64,000 bases of DNA from Isochrysis galbana (taxonomy: Eukaryota; Haptophyta; Isochrysidales; Isochrysidaceae): assembly GCA_018136815.1 (NCBI GenBank), contig CM030941.1, positions 1,549,582 to 1,613,581 of the forward strand, given 5' to 3'. Shown piece after piece: positions 1 to 10,800 of the stretch. Below the pieces are notes generated by a model that did no database searches, was not told where the DNA came from, and saw only the letters and a program-made list of their open reading frames with translations. Every line of letters begins with the position of its first letter. Position 1 is the first letter of the stretch. The position numbers and the translations under genes were made by a program.

Positions 1-689
1 GCAAAGAGTCTGTCCTTCGCTATCTGTACACGCGATCTTTTGGGAGGAGGCGTATGCCTTGCAAGAGCGTCTATAGTTTCGAATATTGTTTTAATCGCAG
101 GGCACCATGCTAGATGACACGATCTTTCTTGGTGGACGTGGCATAGTCTGCATTTGTTTGTCAGGCTATCCGGGAATCTGTTTCTAGTGCCGATCCTTCG
201 GTGGGTAATATGTTTGAAGTGTAGATGTTTATCCGTGTGCTTTAGTAGCGGCATTGTGTAGAGTCGAGCTATATGTTTCCATTCGTCTTTCGTGATGTTC
301 AGTCTATTCTCCCACGCGGTCTTCGCCGCTTGCGGGGCGTGTTTTCGGTTTGTTTTAATCACTTCTTTGGCGATGTCGGAGACGGTGATTGCGTCAAGAG
401 CGACCCTTCCTTTGCGTATGGCATATTCGTCCGCCAGCGGGTGCTCTTCTTGTTTGGTGCTGGCTCTTTGTGCTCTACAGCCTGTGGCCCACCATGGGGT
501 GAGCCAGCATGGCTGCCTTGTTGAGTGTGGCCGGGGCCACGGGCCGTGCGGCGCGACCGGGGTCGCGCTCACCTGCTCGGCCTCTGCGGGCGGACGCGGT
601 CGCTTCGCCAGCGACAGCTCCATGGGTACTGGGGGGGCGCCCGCGGCGGGGGGCCCGAAGGAGAGGTGGGGAGCGGCGGCGCGCTCCAT
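1..689 (-). CDS. Retroposon ORF: Pro-rich ORF1 head fused in frame to LINE-type C-terminal zinc-finger domain (partial)
   Basis: Read on the minus strand from ATG 689-687, this frame has no stop through to the window edge, so it is open at the left. The first 65 or so residues (MERAAAPHLSFGPP...) are the Pro/Ala-rich ORF1 head also seen at 18307 (-) and 38215 (+). It then runs directly into a basic region and a domain containing WKHIARLY, FKHITHRRIGTRNRF and a CRLC...SCHLAWCP zinc-finger pattern. That domain is nearly the same as the protein at 19279-19944 and resembles the region after the reverse transcriptase in LINE proteins. The middle of ORF1 and the polymerase are absent, so this looks like an internally deleted derivative. 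The element's 5' hairpin lies just outside, at 697-710. The LINE assignment rests on the finger pattern and the copy family, since no polymerase is seen. Confidence 0.6.
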   Translation of the reverse strand, partial: MERAAAPHLSFGPPAAGAPPVPMELSLAKRPRPPAEAEQVSATPVAPHGPWPRPHSTRQPCWLTPWWATGCRAQRASTKQEEHPLADEYAIRKGRVALDAITVSDIAKEVIKTNRKHAPQAAKTAWENRLNITKDEWKHIARLYTMPLLKHTDKHLHFKHITHRRIGTRNRFPDSLTNKCRLCHVHQERSCHLAWCPAIKTIFETIDALARHTPPPKRSRVQIAKDRLF

Positions 690-690
690 G

Positions 691-716
691 GCGACCAACT
701 ATAAAGTTAGTGTCTG
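691..716 (-). repeat. 5' hairpin of the non-LTR-like element
   Basis: AACTATAAAGTTAG at 697-710 is a variant of the 5' terminal inverted repeat found at the head of many retroposon copies in this window. It sits a few bases upstream of the ORF1 ATG of the element that occupies 1-689. Confidence 0.6.
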
Positions 717-930
717 GTAGGTCGATGAGAGGGGGAGGGGGAGACGGGGGGAGGGGACCCGGGGGAGGGGAGAGACCAAAGGACCTACCAGCTGTTTACG
801 TAAGTGTTTTCGCAATATACGGTAATATTTTCCCCGGTCCCAGGGGGTGCCCCCACGGTTCCCGACCGCCTCTACGTCCAGAGTTCCCCCGCGGAAAGAG
901 TGAACGCACGGCGTGCACCTTCCTGGAAGG

Positions 931-1290
931 TTCTATGCGCACGCACGGCGCCCCGCGGGGGGGGGGAGCCGATGCACATACCCACGGCGTGCACAATGAT
1001 TGCAAGTAATCACACGTGCTGTGCAACGAAACATCTCGTATATGGCGACTTTACGTTAATATGGGCCTTAGGGGAAAAGGTTTCTATGCGCACGCACGGC
1101 GCCCCGCGGGGGGGGGGGAGCCGATGCGCATACGCACGGCGTGCACAATGATTGCAAGTAATCACACGTGCTGCGCAACGAAACATCTCGTATATGGCTA
1201 CTTTACGTTAATGTGGACCTTAGGGGAAAAAGTTTCTATGCGCACGCACGGCGCCCCCGCGGGGGGGGCCGATGCACATCGCGCCGTGCC
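931..1290 (+). repeat. Tandem repeat, unit about 151 bp, 2.4 copies
   Basis: The string TTCTATGCGCACGCACGGCG recurs at 931, 1082 and 1234. Each is followed by a G run, CACGGCGTGCACAATGATTG, and an AT-richer section ending near CCTTAGGGGAAAA. Unit length is 151-152 bp. The upstream section (880-930, with GGAAAGAGTGAACGCACGGC) recurs at about 21540-21575, so the tandem array derives from a dispersed repeat. No convincing coding frame is present. Confidence 0.85.
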
Positions 1291-2026
1291 CATAATCACA
1301 ATCGAAAAGCGCCGACACGGCGCCCTCCGGGGGGACACGCGTCGCGGGAAGCAGGGAATGTTACGCTAGTCTACATTTAATTTTAAAATAACGCTATGTA
1401 TACAACTGTGGACATTAGATCGCTCAATTCGACTCATGTCCCACAATTGACGGAACGACACCTGAGAGGGCTTCCGCGGGGGCGGAGCCGGGGAGAGGAG
1501 AGGAGGGGGGAGGATTCGGGGCGATGCGGGGGAGAAGGGAACCGGGGCGCGGCGACGGAGAGGGAGTCGCGCGGGAAAACCTAAAACCTGAACATATGAG
1601 GAGGGAGTGTACAAGGCCCCCCCTTTACCCGCAACGAACTGTATGTCCGAAACCGACAACCAAGGAATGATGGGGGCAGTGGGTGGGGGAGTGAAAGTGG
1701 GTGGTATAGGCGATGGCGAGAGTCAGCACCGTGAGTTGGATGGGGCCCCTGTAGCTAGCAGTAGTAGCTTGCATCTTCAAGGACGTTTTTATTAGAGCGT
1801 ATCCTCGTGTGCGGGTGATGGACAGATGATCCGGGTCTGGGGATTGGGGCTTCCGTGTCCTACACCCACATGTGTAGCACTTGGCACCAAATTTCCAAGC
1901 CAACAAATCCTCAAGCCGTGCATCGTGCTAGAAGCTGAGGCCCTGACATCTATAAAAGTCACAGCTGCACACATCAAACCAGCGGAAAGTCCAGCCCTTT
2001 GAGCTTACATTTGAGCATCCCAGCGC
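1291..2026. other. Intergenic, downstream of WDR92
   Basis: About 730 bp with G-rich stretches (1480-1530, 1660-1700) and no supported gene. The minus-strand WDR92 stop is at its right edge, so its 3' UTR lies here. Confidence 0.5.
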
Positions 2027-3100
2027 TTACAGCAAGTTGAGCTTGGTGCAGATGATCACGCGAATGGTTTGGTCAAGTACCCCCATCACGGCGAGACCTT
2101 CCTTGTCAGCATTCCAGTCGAAGGAGGCGATGGGCTGGGTGGAGAATGTCTTCTTCTGCAATTGAGTCACTGTGCCCAGAACGCCCTTTTCATGCCCATC
2201 CTTCTCCTTGATTGCACGTTGGGAAGGATACGAATATTTCCAAAGCTCGAGCGACCCGTTGCCACCGCAAGTCATAAAGACATCTCGATTTTGAGGGAGG
2301 TGGCGGGCAGCCCAAACGGTGGATTGGTGTGCTTCCTGTGAAAGGAAGGAGAACCCATGTACGGGATGTTGAGTACGCATATCGTACAGTCTGAAGCGAG
2401 ACTCAAGTGTGGTGAGGACTAGCTTATTCATCTCGATGTCTTTCCTGTCAAATTCGATGCCGCACACACCGTTGGATACGTTGGTCTCATAGCGGATCTT
2501 TCCCGCAACAAGATCAAGGATTTTCACATCCCCGTTGTCGTAGCCAGCAGCGACCACGCGACTTTCGGTAGAGTGCGCGTCACCAAATGCCACCGCCCAG
2601 CAATCGCGCACTGGGGCTCCATCATCAGGTGTCATGCTAGCAACAGGTATATCTTTTTGGCGAGGGTCCCAGATGTGCACCGCACCATCGCGGCCGCCGG
2701 TCGCGATTTCGGGCGCACCCGCGCCCTTCAGGCCTCCACATCCATCAATGCAATTGATTATGGTTTCGTGGCCTTTGCACTGGAAGATCGGATCTTGCAA
2801 TCTTTCAAGATCCCAGATAGCAACACCACCAGCAAAATCACCGGTCGCCAGATGGCGCTCAGAGATGGTGGACTGGCCAAATGTGCCGCATTTGAAAGCC
2901 TTGGGGCGCTCAAGCTCCGCCTGGAGCTCAACGTCGCCTGCTGTCAAAGAATATATTTGTATCAAGCCCGTCTGCCGGGGAGGTGAGCCCAGTGATACAA
3001 AGCGTGCTGAACATGGAATCCACTTGGTGTCATAGACGGTCTGCGAGAGCGACTTGTTGATGTGCTCAATTATCTGGACTTTGTTTGTGACGTCAACCAT
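2027..3100 (-). CDS. WDR92: WDR92/Monad (DNAAF10), WD40 axonemal dynein assembly factor
   Basis: This protein of 357 residues aligns over its whole length with WDR92, a seven-bladed WD40 propeller that works with the R2TP/HSP90 chaperone system in cytoplasmic pre-assembly of axonemal dynein arms. Diagnostic strings include KCGTFG, HLATGDFAGGVAIWDLE, EIATGGRDGAVHIWDPRQKD, RDCWAVAFGDA, GYDNGDVKILDL, FDRKDIEMNKLV, FRLYDMRTQHP, STVWAARHLPQNRDVF and the C-terminal DQTIRVIICTKLN. I chose ATG 3100-3098 because MVDVTNKVQIIEHI matches the family start; an in-frame GTG 45 codons upstream adds an unlike leader. It is uninterrupted, whereas several other genes here have introns. A GA microsatellite and mobile-element debris lie upstream. 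Its presence implies motile cilia or flagella. Confidence 0.93.
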   Translation of the reverse strand: MVDVTNKVQIIEHINKSLSQTVYDTKWIPCSARFVSLGSPPRQTGLIQIYSLTAGDVELQAELERPKAFKCGTFGQSTISERHLATGDFAGGVAIWDLERLQDPIFQCKGHETIINCIDGCGGLKGAGAPEIATGGRDGAVHIWDPRQKDIPVASMTPDDGAPVRDCWAVAFGDAHSTESRVVAAGYDNGDVKILDLVAGKIRYETNVSNGVCGIEFDRKDIEMNKLVLTTLESRFRLYDMRTQHPVHGFSFLSQEAHQSTVWAARHLPQNRDVFMTCGGNGSLELWKYSYPSQRAIKEKDGHEKGVLGTVTQLQKKTFSTQPIASFDWNADKEGLAVMGVLDQTIRVIICTKLNLL

Positions 3101-3289
3101 TGGTACCCTGTGCAACACCAGTGCGGCGAGGCTTTGTAGTGCTCTCTCGTAGGAGCGAAGCTTTGCTGTGGGCGAGGTGTAAGCGCAGGCGCCGGCCAGA
3201 CGCACCAGCACTTGCCTTGGTACTCTTAGGCACACTTTACTACTAGTACTATATAGTAGCAGTAGAAAGCCTAGTCAGCTCGCAGACTT

Positions 3290-3349
3290 TTCTTCTTTTT
3301 CAAAGACCAAAAACAGGCCGTTTTTGCCGTTTTTCAAACCCCCTCCGTT

Positions 3350-3350
<1 letters not shown>
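3290..3350 (+). repeat. Copy of the GGCCAAAAACAG / GTTTTT repeat
   Basis: Short block containing CCAAAAACAGGCCGTTTTTG and CCCTCCGTTTT. Related blocks occur at 24010-24075, 25393-25470 (inverted) and 54158-54250. Two of these flank the hAT transposase at 24249 in opposite orientation, so this is probably a relic end of a hAT element. Confidence 0.5.
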
Positions 3351-4051
<701 letters not shown>

Positions 4052-4697
4052 CTACAGCTGCTTGGCGCCCCACAGTTTGGCCACCGCCGCCTCCTCTGTC
4101 TTCTGCCTGCGGCTTCGCACCTGCGCTCGCATCTCCGCCTCCGCTTCTTCTTCAGCCAAGGCGGCATGGCTCGACTCGTATGTGACGCGGAGCCGCGCCA
4201 TCTTGCGCGCTCGCATCACCCGCGGAATCAGGCGAAGAAGGAGGAAGGGCCACGCCACACGGGGGGCTAAGAAGAACCGAAGAAGGGCCGCTGCTGCTTC
4301 CTGAACCCCGCTTGGCGTAATCGCGTGCATGGTGCTGTGGTGACTCTGGAAACTGGTGGCCGGGCAATGACAGGCATGCAACGCCATCGTACCTGTGGTT
4401 TATGGCGCCATGCCAACGCCCACCGCCGCGACAATCTTCGTATTGCCGGTCGCGATATCGCTCATCGCGATATCGCTCATCGTGGTATCGCTCATCGCGA
4501 TATTGCCCATCATGATACTGCCCGTCGCGATACTGCCCGTCGCGATAGCGCCCATCGACATACGACCTGTCACCGTACGGCCCACCGACGCGGTCGTGCG
4601 AGTTGTCGTTCCAGCCACCAGCATCTCGCCAACCTCTGCGCCCAAAGTCGCTGGCGCCGAAGTTGGCTCGCCAATCACCACCGTCCTGTGTCGGCAT
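4052..4697 (-). CDS. Hypothetical protein with Tyr-Arg-Asp-Gly repeats, possibly two exons
   Basis: From ATG 4697-4695 the minus strand encodes an RGG-like stretch followed by about nine copies of a five-residue unit of the kind DGQYR/DERYR. These are specified by a 15-bp minisatellite (4451-4580 on the plus strand). A second minus-strand frame ending at 4052 encodes a charged, probably helical tail (MARLRVTYESSHAALAEEEA...). A splice between the two frames is plausible, but I could not fix the junction. The composition would suit an RNA-binding tail, though I recognise no domain. It could equally be non-coding minisatellite DNA. Confidence 0.3.
4451..4580 (+). repeat. 15-bp minisatellite
   Basis: Units such as CGCGATATCGCTCAT are repeated about nine times with drift (CATCATGATACTGCC, CGTCGCGATACTGCC). 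The 15-bp period keeps one minus-strand frame open, so it may be coding. Confidence 0.85.
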
Positions 4698-4988
4698 GCT
4701 CGTCGGTCGGTCGTGAGTGTGGGAGGCTGAGGTCGTCAAAAAGTTGGTACCTGAGAGCATGTGCAGGCCCGCGCCATGGGTCAGGGTGGGAGGTGGTCTG
4801 GCAAGCGTGTCAGACATCGGCCGACAGTCCGACGGGCCCTCCGCGCGGGGGGGGTCGGGAGCAATGGCGGGCAACCTTTCAGAGGGCCCAGTTTGGGTGA
4901 AATCTGACGGGACCCAAAGGCGGGCACCGGACGACCCGAGCGGCCAGGGGCTGGCAGGGGGGAGGGTGGGGGGCCGTCGCGCACCACT

Positions 4989-5189
4989 TTGGTGGGTAGC
5001 CACGAGTCCGATGTGCCGGCGTTCGCATACGTCCTCCACGCCATCCTCACAAACTCACCCAACTCGGTGCCACCTGAACGAGTGTTCTCGATCCTGAACG
5101 ACACCTTCGGTGAATCGCAAGACAGCAGCTACAGCGACTACATCGAGCTCTCCCTGCAGCTTCAATACAACAATCGCGGCCGCGACTAA
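4989..5189 (+). pseudogene. hAT transposase C-terminal dimerisation fragment
   Basis: The plus-strand frame ending at TAA 5187-5189 contains LHAILTNSPNSVPPERVFSI followed by a short acidic spacer and LQLQYNNRGRD. The S.PPERVFS core and the trailing N-R element match the hAT family dimerisation domain. No ATG or upstream transposase is present: codons in frame before TTG 4989 are unrelated. It is read as a 3' remnant of a hAT transposon. It differs in sequence from the hAT gene at 24249. Confidence 0.6.
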
Positions 5190-5757
5190 CAACTTAACTC
5201 GTCTATATACGTTGTAGCCACAGCGCCACAGCAACGGAGCAACCTGCTCGTGTTTCGTGTTAGAGTGTCTCGTATACGTATATAAGATATAAGCGCATGA
5301 ATGAGTTGAAGGAGGGCTGTATGCTGTATGGGTATGAGTAATGAGTCGCCACCAGGCCACTACACAGCAGTTGTATGCATTCAACCCCTTGCCCGGCGTT
5401 CGGTACCCGGCGGCCGGCGGCGCGCCGCCGCGGCGCGCGCGCGCGCCCGAACCGGCTTGAGAGCTTGACAAAGCTTGATGTTAGCGCCCGAGAACATCCC
5501 AGCAAAGCTTGCCAGTTAACTTGAGCTTGTTTGCATCAGCAAAGCTTGCAACCAGTGCTTCAAGCTTTCTGTAAGGGCTTAGCGCGGCGTGCCGTATACG
5601 ATGAAGTATACGATGTTGGTTCTGCCGAAAATGGTCATATGGCGCGCTATCGGTGCCAGTTGCGCCCCGGTCCCACGATAAAAAAGTGGGCCTTCGGATC
5701 AACAAGATTTTTTTTCAACCCAGTCTCCCCCACCTCTACCTGTATTTTGCAGCCCCC
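5190..5757. other. Intergenic with GC-alternating tract
   Basis: No gene seen. A tract of alternating GC with GGCGGCC blocks lies at 5407-5450, and AAGCTTG recurs several times between 5460 and 5570. Confidence 0.4.
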
Positions 5758-5970
5758 CTCATAGGGGGCCAGCACGCCTGCTGTGGGTGGTGTGGCCGGG
5801 CCACAGGGCATGTGGCACGACGGGAGTCGCGCGTCGCGCTCACCTGCTCGGCCTCTGCTGGCGCACGCAGCCGCTTCGCCAGCGACTGGTCCATGGGTTC
5901 TCGGGGGCGCCCGAAGGAGAGGGGGGGGGGCGCCGGGGCGCTCCATGGCAACTGACTATAAAGTTAGTTG
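5758..5970 (-). mobile_element. 5' fragment of the hairpin-headed non-LTR-like element
   Basis: The hairpin variant at 5951-5970 is followed on the minus strand by ATGGAGCGC and the ORF1 head (MDQSLAKRLRAPAEAEQVSA in the second frame). A frameshift in the poly-C run disrupts the frame. Sequence similarity to other copies stops near 5760. Confidence 0.65.
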
Positions 5971-6398
5971 TCTCATGTGAGGGGAGGGGCGGAAAAAAAT
6001 CCGAACCTGAGGTTTCAGCCCCTCCTGGCGGCGGGAGCCTAGGGCTGAAAAGTTGTCCAATTAGTGCAGCAACGCAAGTGGGGTTGACTAGGGCATAACA
6101 GTCTTTGTTATTAACAGCGTCGCACTAGCGCGCCCCGCCGCTCGCGCTGGTTGCGCTCGTGCAGAGCGCGCGCGGGCTGAGCGTGGGGTTGCTAGTTCGG
6201 TAAGCAATAAGCGATGATGGCCGCTGCGATGGAGTAACTCGCTACAACTTCTTGCGCGAATGCGCGATGCACCCATCGGAGCCCGCCCCCCGTTAACCTA
6301 CTACCCAAAATCGTTCAACGTTCATGGTGGTACGATACATGTCAAGCGCGATTCGCGCGACGAATACAGGGGGGTCTCAGGCCCTGATTTTCAAGACA
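5971..6398. other. Intergenic with a retroposon 3' end fragment
   Basis: Positions 6034-6105 (GAAAAGTTGTCCAATTAG ... GGGTTGACTAGGGCATAACA) match the 3' end of the 870-bp retroposon family seen at 44391-45256 and 46114-47695. The rest, up to the TTL stop, shows no gene. Confidence 0.5.
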
Positions 6399-7787
6399 TC
6401 ATTGAGTGCTGGCATGGTTTCGGTAGAGCCGTTCGAAGCAACCCGTCTCAAATCCTGACTTGACGCGTGGCGCCTGTTTACCGACACCTCTCCGAATTAA
6501 GGTTTCAATCGGCGGGCAGTACGGATCCACCGCCGTTTCCATGAGGGCATCAACTAAGCCGGGTAGTAGCTCGTCAGCGACCGCCGGAGATGCATTTATC
6601 TCACAGAGCCAGACACGCAGATTGTCGTCGACAAGGAAATCGTAACCAAGCAATTGGAAGGCGCAATAATAGTCTGTGGAGACTTTGATGTTCCCACGAG
6701 CAGAGAGGAGAGACTGCACGATGATACGCTTCATCTGTGGCATGAGCACTCCTGTCAGTACTGAGCCTCCCGTGTCCGCTGCAACCTTCGGGAACCTGCG
6801 CAGGAGCTCTGCGTCAAACTCAGGATAGAACAGCTCGTTGGTGGGCTCGTATTTCCCATAGTCCGCGTGTGTGGCTGCAATACAATGGTTCGTAAGATGT
6901 GAAAATCGGTTCGTGGTGTCGCTGTGATCGTATGGCACCGACGACGTCCGCAGCACGCCTTGGCTGTACAAGTGGATTCCGTACTCTGCATCGATGAGCA
7001 CCCAACACCGGATATCAAATTTTCTGTTGCCCCGTTCTAGGAGAAGGGGATTTGTGATGTACCTTTGCACGACAAGCGCAGAGCTGCGCTCGCCATTTGC
7101 ACCTGCACGCTCATGATCAGACAACGCCGCAGTGACTTCTCCAAGAGTCCTCAGTATAGTGATGCGATCGCCTTTGCATCCGTCTGTTGGCTTAAGGATC
7201 CACAGCGCCTGAGGATCATTTGCCACAGCAGCTTGAAGCTCCGCATATGGATTTGCCCGCACTCGAGTAGGATCTGCTGAGAAGACGAGAGAAAGCGGGC
7301 ATATCTCCCACGGGTCGACCCCTCGTAGAGCGTAGCCACCCATAAACTCAGGAGGTGTCTCTGCCGGCAGGCGACCCTCATGTTCAGCTCGTGCTCGGGC
7401 AAGAGTCCTTGCCAGCCGGCCTTTCCGAGTCAAAGTCTCAAAACCCTGGACGTAGTTGGCGAGCGGTGGTGGCCAAAGGCCATACCCAAGGCGACTCCAA
7501 TTGATGCCTTTCCCCTGGGCAGTACCAAGTAGAAGATTGAAGTGGTGTGGAAGCAGTACAATCCCTGTCGCCTGCTCCCGAGTTGCCGTCACACGTTCCC
7601 AATCACCTCGCGATATCAAGGCCTCAGTCAACGCCGTGTAAACGGAACCAAGCTTCCCGTCGGCTGCTTCATTATAAGCCGACCCGGTCCTGCGAGCATC
7701 GTTGTAATTCACCGCGGCAACCAGCCATGGGGCCGGCTCGCCCGGCGAATGGGCAGCGCGGCGGTTGCCCACCACGCGATCATCCAT
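6399..7787 (-). CDS. TTL: Tubulin-tyrosine ligase
   Basis: The 462-residue product has the ATP-grasp TTL domain. It shows WILKPTDGCKGDRI (about residues 196-209), VVQRYITNPLLL, RKFDIRCWVLID (about 255-266), RFSHLTNHCIA, and the C-terminal GYDFLVDDNLRVWLCEINAS with PAVADELLPGLVD. TTL adds tyrosine back to detyrosinated alpha-tubulin. The INASPAVADELLPGLVDALM ending is closer to TTL proper (VNGAP type) than to most TTL-like glutamylases (VNTSP type). ATG 7787-7785 is the first in-frame ATG; a GTG seven codons upstream is less likely. It is a single exon. With WDR92 nearby it fits a flagellated cell, although TTL also acts on cytoplasmic microtubules. Confidence 0.87.
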   Translation of the reverse strand: MDDRVVGNRRAAHSPGEPAPWLVAAVNYNDARRTGSAYNEAADGKLGSVYTALTEALISRGDWERVTATREQATGIVLLPHHFNLLLGTAQGKGINWSRLGYGLWPPPLANYVQGFETLTRKGRLARTLARARAEHEGRLPAETPPEFMGGYALRGVDPWEICPLSLVFSADPTRVRANPYAELQAAVANDPQALWILKPTDGCKGDRITILRTLGEVTAALSDHERAGANGERSSALVVQRYITNPLLLERGNRKFDIRCWVLIDAEYGIHLYSQGVLRTSSVPYDHSDTTNRFSHLTNHCIAATHADYGKYEPTNELFYPEFDAELLRRFPKVAADTGGSVLTGVLMPQMKRIIVQSLLSARGNIKVSTDYYCAFQLLGYDFLVDDNLRVWLCEINASPAVADELLPGLVDALMETAVDPYCPPIETLIRRGVGKQAPRVKSGFETGCFERLYRNHASTQ

Positions 7788-8559
7788 GTCTGCCTTTGCT
7801 TCCGCCACACTCCGACACCGCTTCTTTTCTCTTCTTTAGGGTTTCACAGAAACTTCTGTTCACGCTGTGCCTTATTGTCTAGCCTGAGTTGTTTTGTAGG
7901 AGTGGTTCTACTCCTCCGGCTCCGGAGTACGGTGTGGCAACGTGGTATCGTCACTCGTCACCGACTCGTTTCGCTAGCTAGCCTCCAATGGTTACTCTGA
8001 TCTACACCGCTCTTCTCACAGTCACTGGGCCCAATATAGGCTGGGCCAAACATGGTACCCCCGCCGAGAGGGCGCGATTGAGCGCGCGCACCCCAGGTCT
8101 CTTCACCCAACACAAGGTTGGACCAATCCCAGAAACCGAACACCTTTTCACCTCCAAAGGTTTGTTCAACCCCCAAATCCAGCTCAAGGGAGCGGATGTT
8201 AGCTCTCAGATCCAGGAATGGATCCAACAAGCACTGTCACAACCCTCGCACGGTCAACACTACGAATTCTCCGACGCACTGAGCCTCAAGACCTTTCCAA
8301 AACCATCTCTGGTTGACGGTGACCAATTGCAGCTTTTCCCACAGTATGAAACCTTCTGTGATGGCCTACGGAGAACTCGTCTACGGCGGCCTACTGGTCG
8401 GTCTCCCTGAAATGTACGCTTACCGTCTATGGAGTGTGGGTCGAGTCTCACCTTCGCACGTCATTTATTTTGCTGCAGCTTCCATTGGGTTGTGGCAGCT
8501 GGACGAATTCGCTAAACCCATCTCTCAATTTTTTCATACCTCATCGACCTGCTGAGGCT
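7788..8559. other. TTL upstream region and possible 5' region of the copia element
   Basis: No gene supported. The copia gag begins at 8560, so a 5' LTR and leader would be expected here. I could not find a matching repeat downstream that would define LTR borders. Confidence 0.4.
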
Positions 8560-10800
8560 ATGATGCCTCCCCATGAGCACAGCTCGGCGCCGAATGCAAC
8601 CCCATACTCCTCGCCGGACCCGACGCGTCAACATCAACAACAAATACAACAACCCGATATTGAAATTGATTCCCAAGTTGATTGTGCATTTATGATGGGA
8701 GAGTCTAACTTGGATGACTATGACTCCCGCAAGTTTCGTTGTCGACCATTCGACGGCACTCCTGGCCGTCCTTTTGAGCTCTTCTGCCGCGACTTTGGCA
8801 ACGCGTTCTCACGAGACTACATTGGTGATGCGGACCTCACGACCTGTATGTTGGGACTTGACGTTGGGGGCTATATTGAACAGGACCCTAGCGCTGACCG
8901 AGCGATCTTCGGTGGACTGCCAATGTTTCAATTTCACAATGCTGATGGGTCGGTTAGGACGGCAGCAAGGCAGCAACTCAATGACCACATTAAAAGGAAG
9001 AGGATCTTGTTCTCCTACCTTATGGAGCACATCTCTAACTCTAACATACGCGAGATGCTAACGTCCCAGGCTCCTCATGATGGGGCTAAAGCGTATAGGA
9101 TCCTCTATCAGCAATGTCATCAAGATGTCGACGACCTCACATTAATGGAGCATGATGTTGAGTGGGACTCAGTCTCCCTCCTCATGATCGGTATTAATGA
9201 ACACTCCATTACCAACCTTATCGCGCATCTTCATAGTCTCAATGCGAAAAGGCCCTCAAATAAACAAAAATCGAACGATCAACTAGTCATCAAAGTTCTC
9301 TCTTGCATCACACCGGACATATCTGAGTCTTTGGCTCACAAATGTCAAGAAGAGATAGCTGCTCCTCCCTCTCAGCGCAAGTATTGGTCTAACAACGAGA
9401 GGGATGCGCTCAAACTCAAAGCTGATTTACAACCTCTATGGAAGATCAAATTCAATCAAGGAGCCATATCAATTCCGAAGGAAGGAGGCAGGCGGGCGAC
9501 AGGTGGTGGTGTCCGTCCCGATGCCTCATACTCGAAAGAAACGGCACTAGTGGCGAAGTCGGAACCTCCGCCACAAAGGGCCATCCTGACGTCTAGCCAG
9601 GCACTAAAGGCGGCTAGGTGCTATCGCTGTCAAGGTTCTGGGCATCAGGCGAACGTGTGTCCAACTCCGGCTGATCACTCCGTCACTATCCACGATTGGA
9701 TAGCCGCCCTGCAGTCCCATACCGCCACACGGGCAAAAGCGAGTCGAGGAAGGGGCAAAGGTAACAATTCACAACACACAAAGCAAGGGCGAGGCCGAGG
9801 AAACTCGGCCTACGTGTTATCTGATGCCACTGAGGCGAATGATTCTAATACTAATACTACCAACGCGCCTTCCGACGCCGTCCACTTGGCCGCTGGGGAT
9901 GAATGGAGTGACATTATTGACGACACCGCCTTTGCTGTTCAGACCTCGAATCTATCAGTTTCATACCCGCCCGGAGACGGAATCGAACCCTCATCCTCAT
10001 CGCTTTATTGTTATTGTTTGCGAGGCTGTTTACATAACATCTGGGCTCTCCTTCGGCGAATGTTAGCTTGGTTTCAGAATGCATATCCGTGTACGGCCGG
10101 CCTCGACACCGCGCTGCTCTCACACTCAGCCAACGCCCGGCAGCTATCCTTCATAGTTGATTGTGGGGCCACGAAACACTGTATTGCCGATGAGACCGAA
10201 CTAGACCGTGTCACTGATGACAACCCGGGCACCTTCATAGTTATTGGCGACGGACGCCGCCTACCCATCTCCAAAATTGGCGACATGACAATCGTTGTTG
10301 ATACGCGCCTTCGTCTCGCGGACATAGGCGTGTCCCCGTCCGCCTCACCGGGGTCAGGGTTGTCCCTGGCCTAGCGGCTAGGCTCTTCAGCTGTCGAGCT
10401 GGGTATGAGAACGATAACATCTCCACATTTCTAAACCAAGAGTGCCATCTCCAATTACCCGGTGGGGAATTGGCCTCTATGGCTGCTTCAGGCCATCACT
10501 ACATTCTCAATTTCGACACTGCTCTGGCCGCCATCGCAGATACTAATGACGAGCCGCCGTCTCCATACTTGTGGCATGCTAGGCTCGGCCATTTCAACGT
10601 TCACCGAATTCGTTCTGCCATGCTCTCGAGAGGAGTCTCCAATGCCCACGCTTCAACCCAGAAGTTAGATTGTAAAGCATGCTTTGAAAACCAACGCCGC
10701 TCGCCGCACAAAAGAATCCCGCCCAATACACAACAATACAAACATTTCGGCGAGAAAGTTGTATCTGATACATGCGGGCCTTTCCCTCCCTCGCCGTCTG
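8560..10800 (+). pseudogene. Ty1/copia Gag-Pol, frameshifted and truncated in integrase
   Basis: From ATG 8560 the frame encodes a Gag core, then a CCHC zinc knuckle CYRCQGSGHQANVC at about 9622-9660. A basic linker follows, then the protease motif IVDCGATKHC (about 10155). Near 10325 the frame ends; the homologous sequence continues in another frame (VVPGLAARLFSCRAGYENDN), so a frameshift has disabled it. The second frame gives the pre-integrase domain LWHARLGHFNVHRIR (about 10571) with its CKACFENQRR zinc ligands. It then gives the first integrase strand SDTCGPFPPS, where copia similarity stops at about 10798. No reverse transcriptase follows on this strand. The order Gag, PR, pre-integrase, integrase is that of Ty1/copia. 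Confidence 0.85.

Noticed and set aside
9969-10046. tRNA-like T arm (GGGTTCGATTCC) with a GCCCAGA / TCTCCGGGC acceptor-like pair on the minus strand
   Set aside because: It lies inside the open copia gag-protease frame, the D and anticodon arms do not fold, and the T stem has a mismatch.
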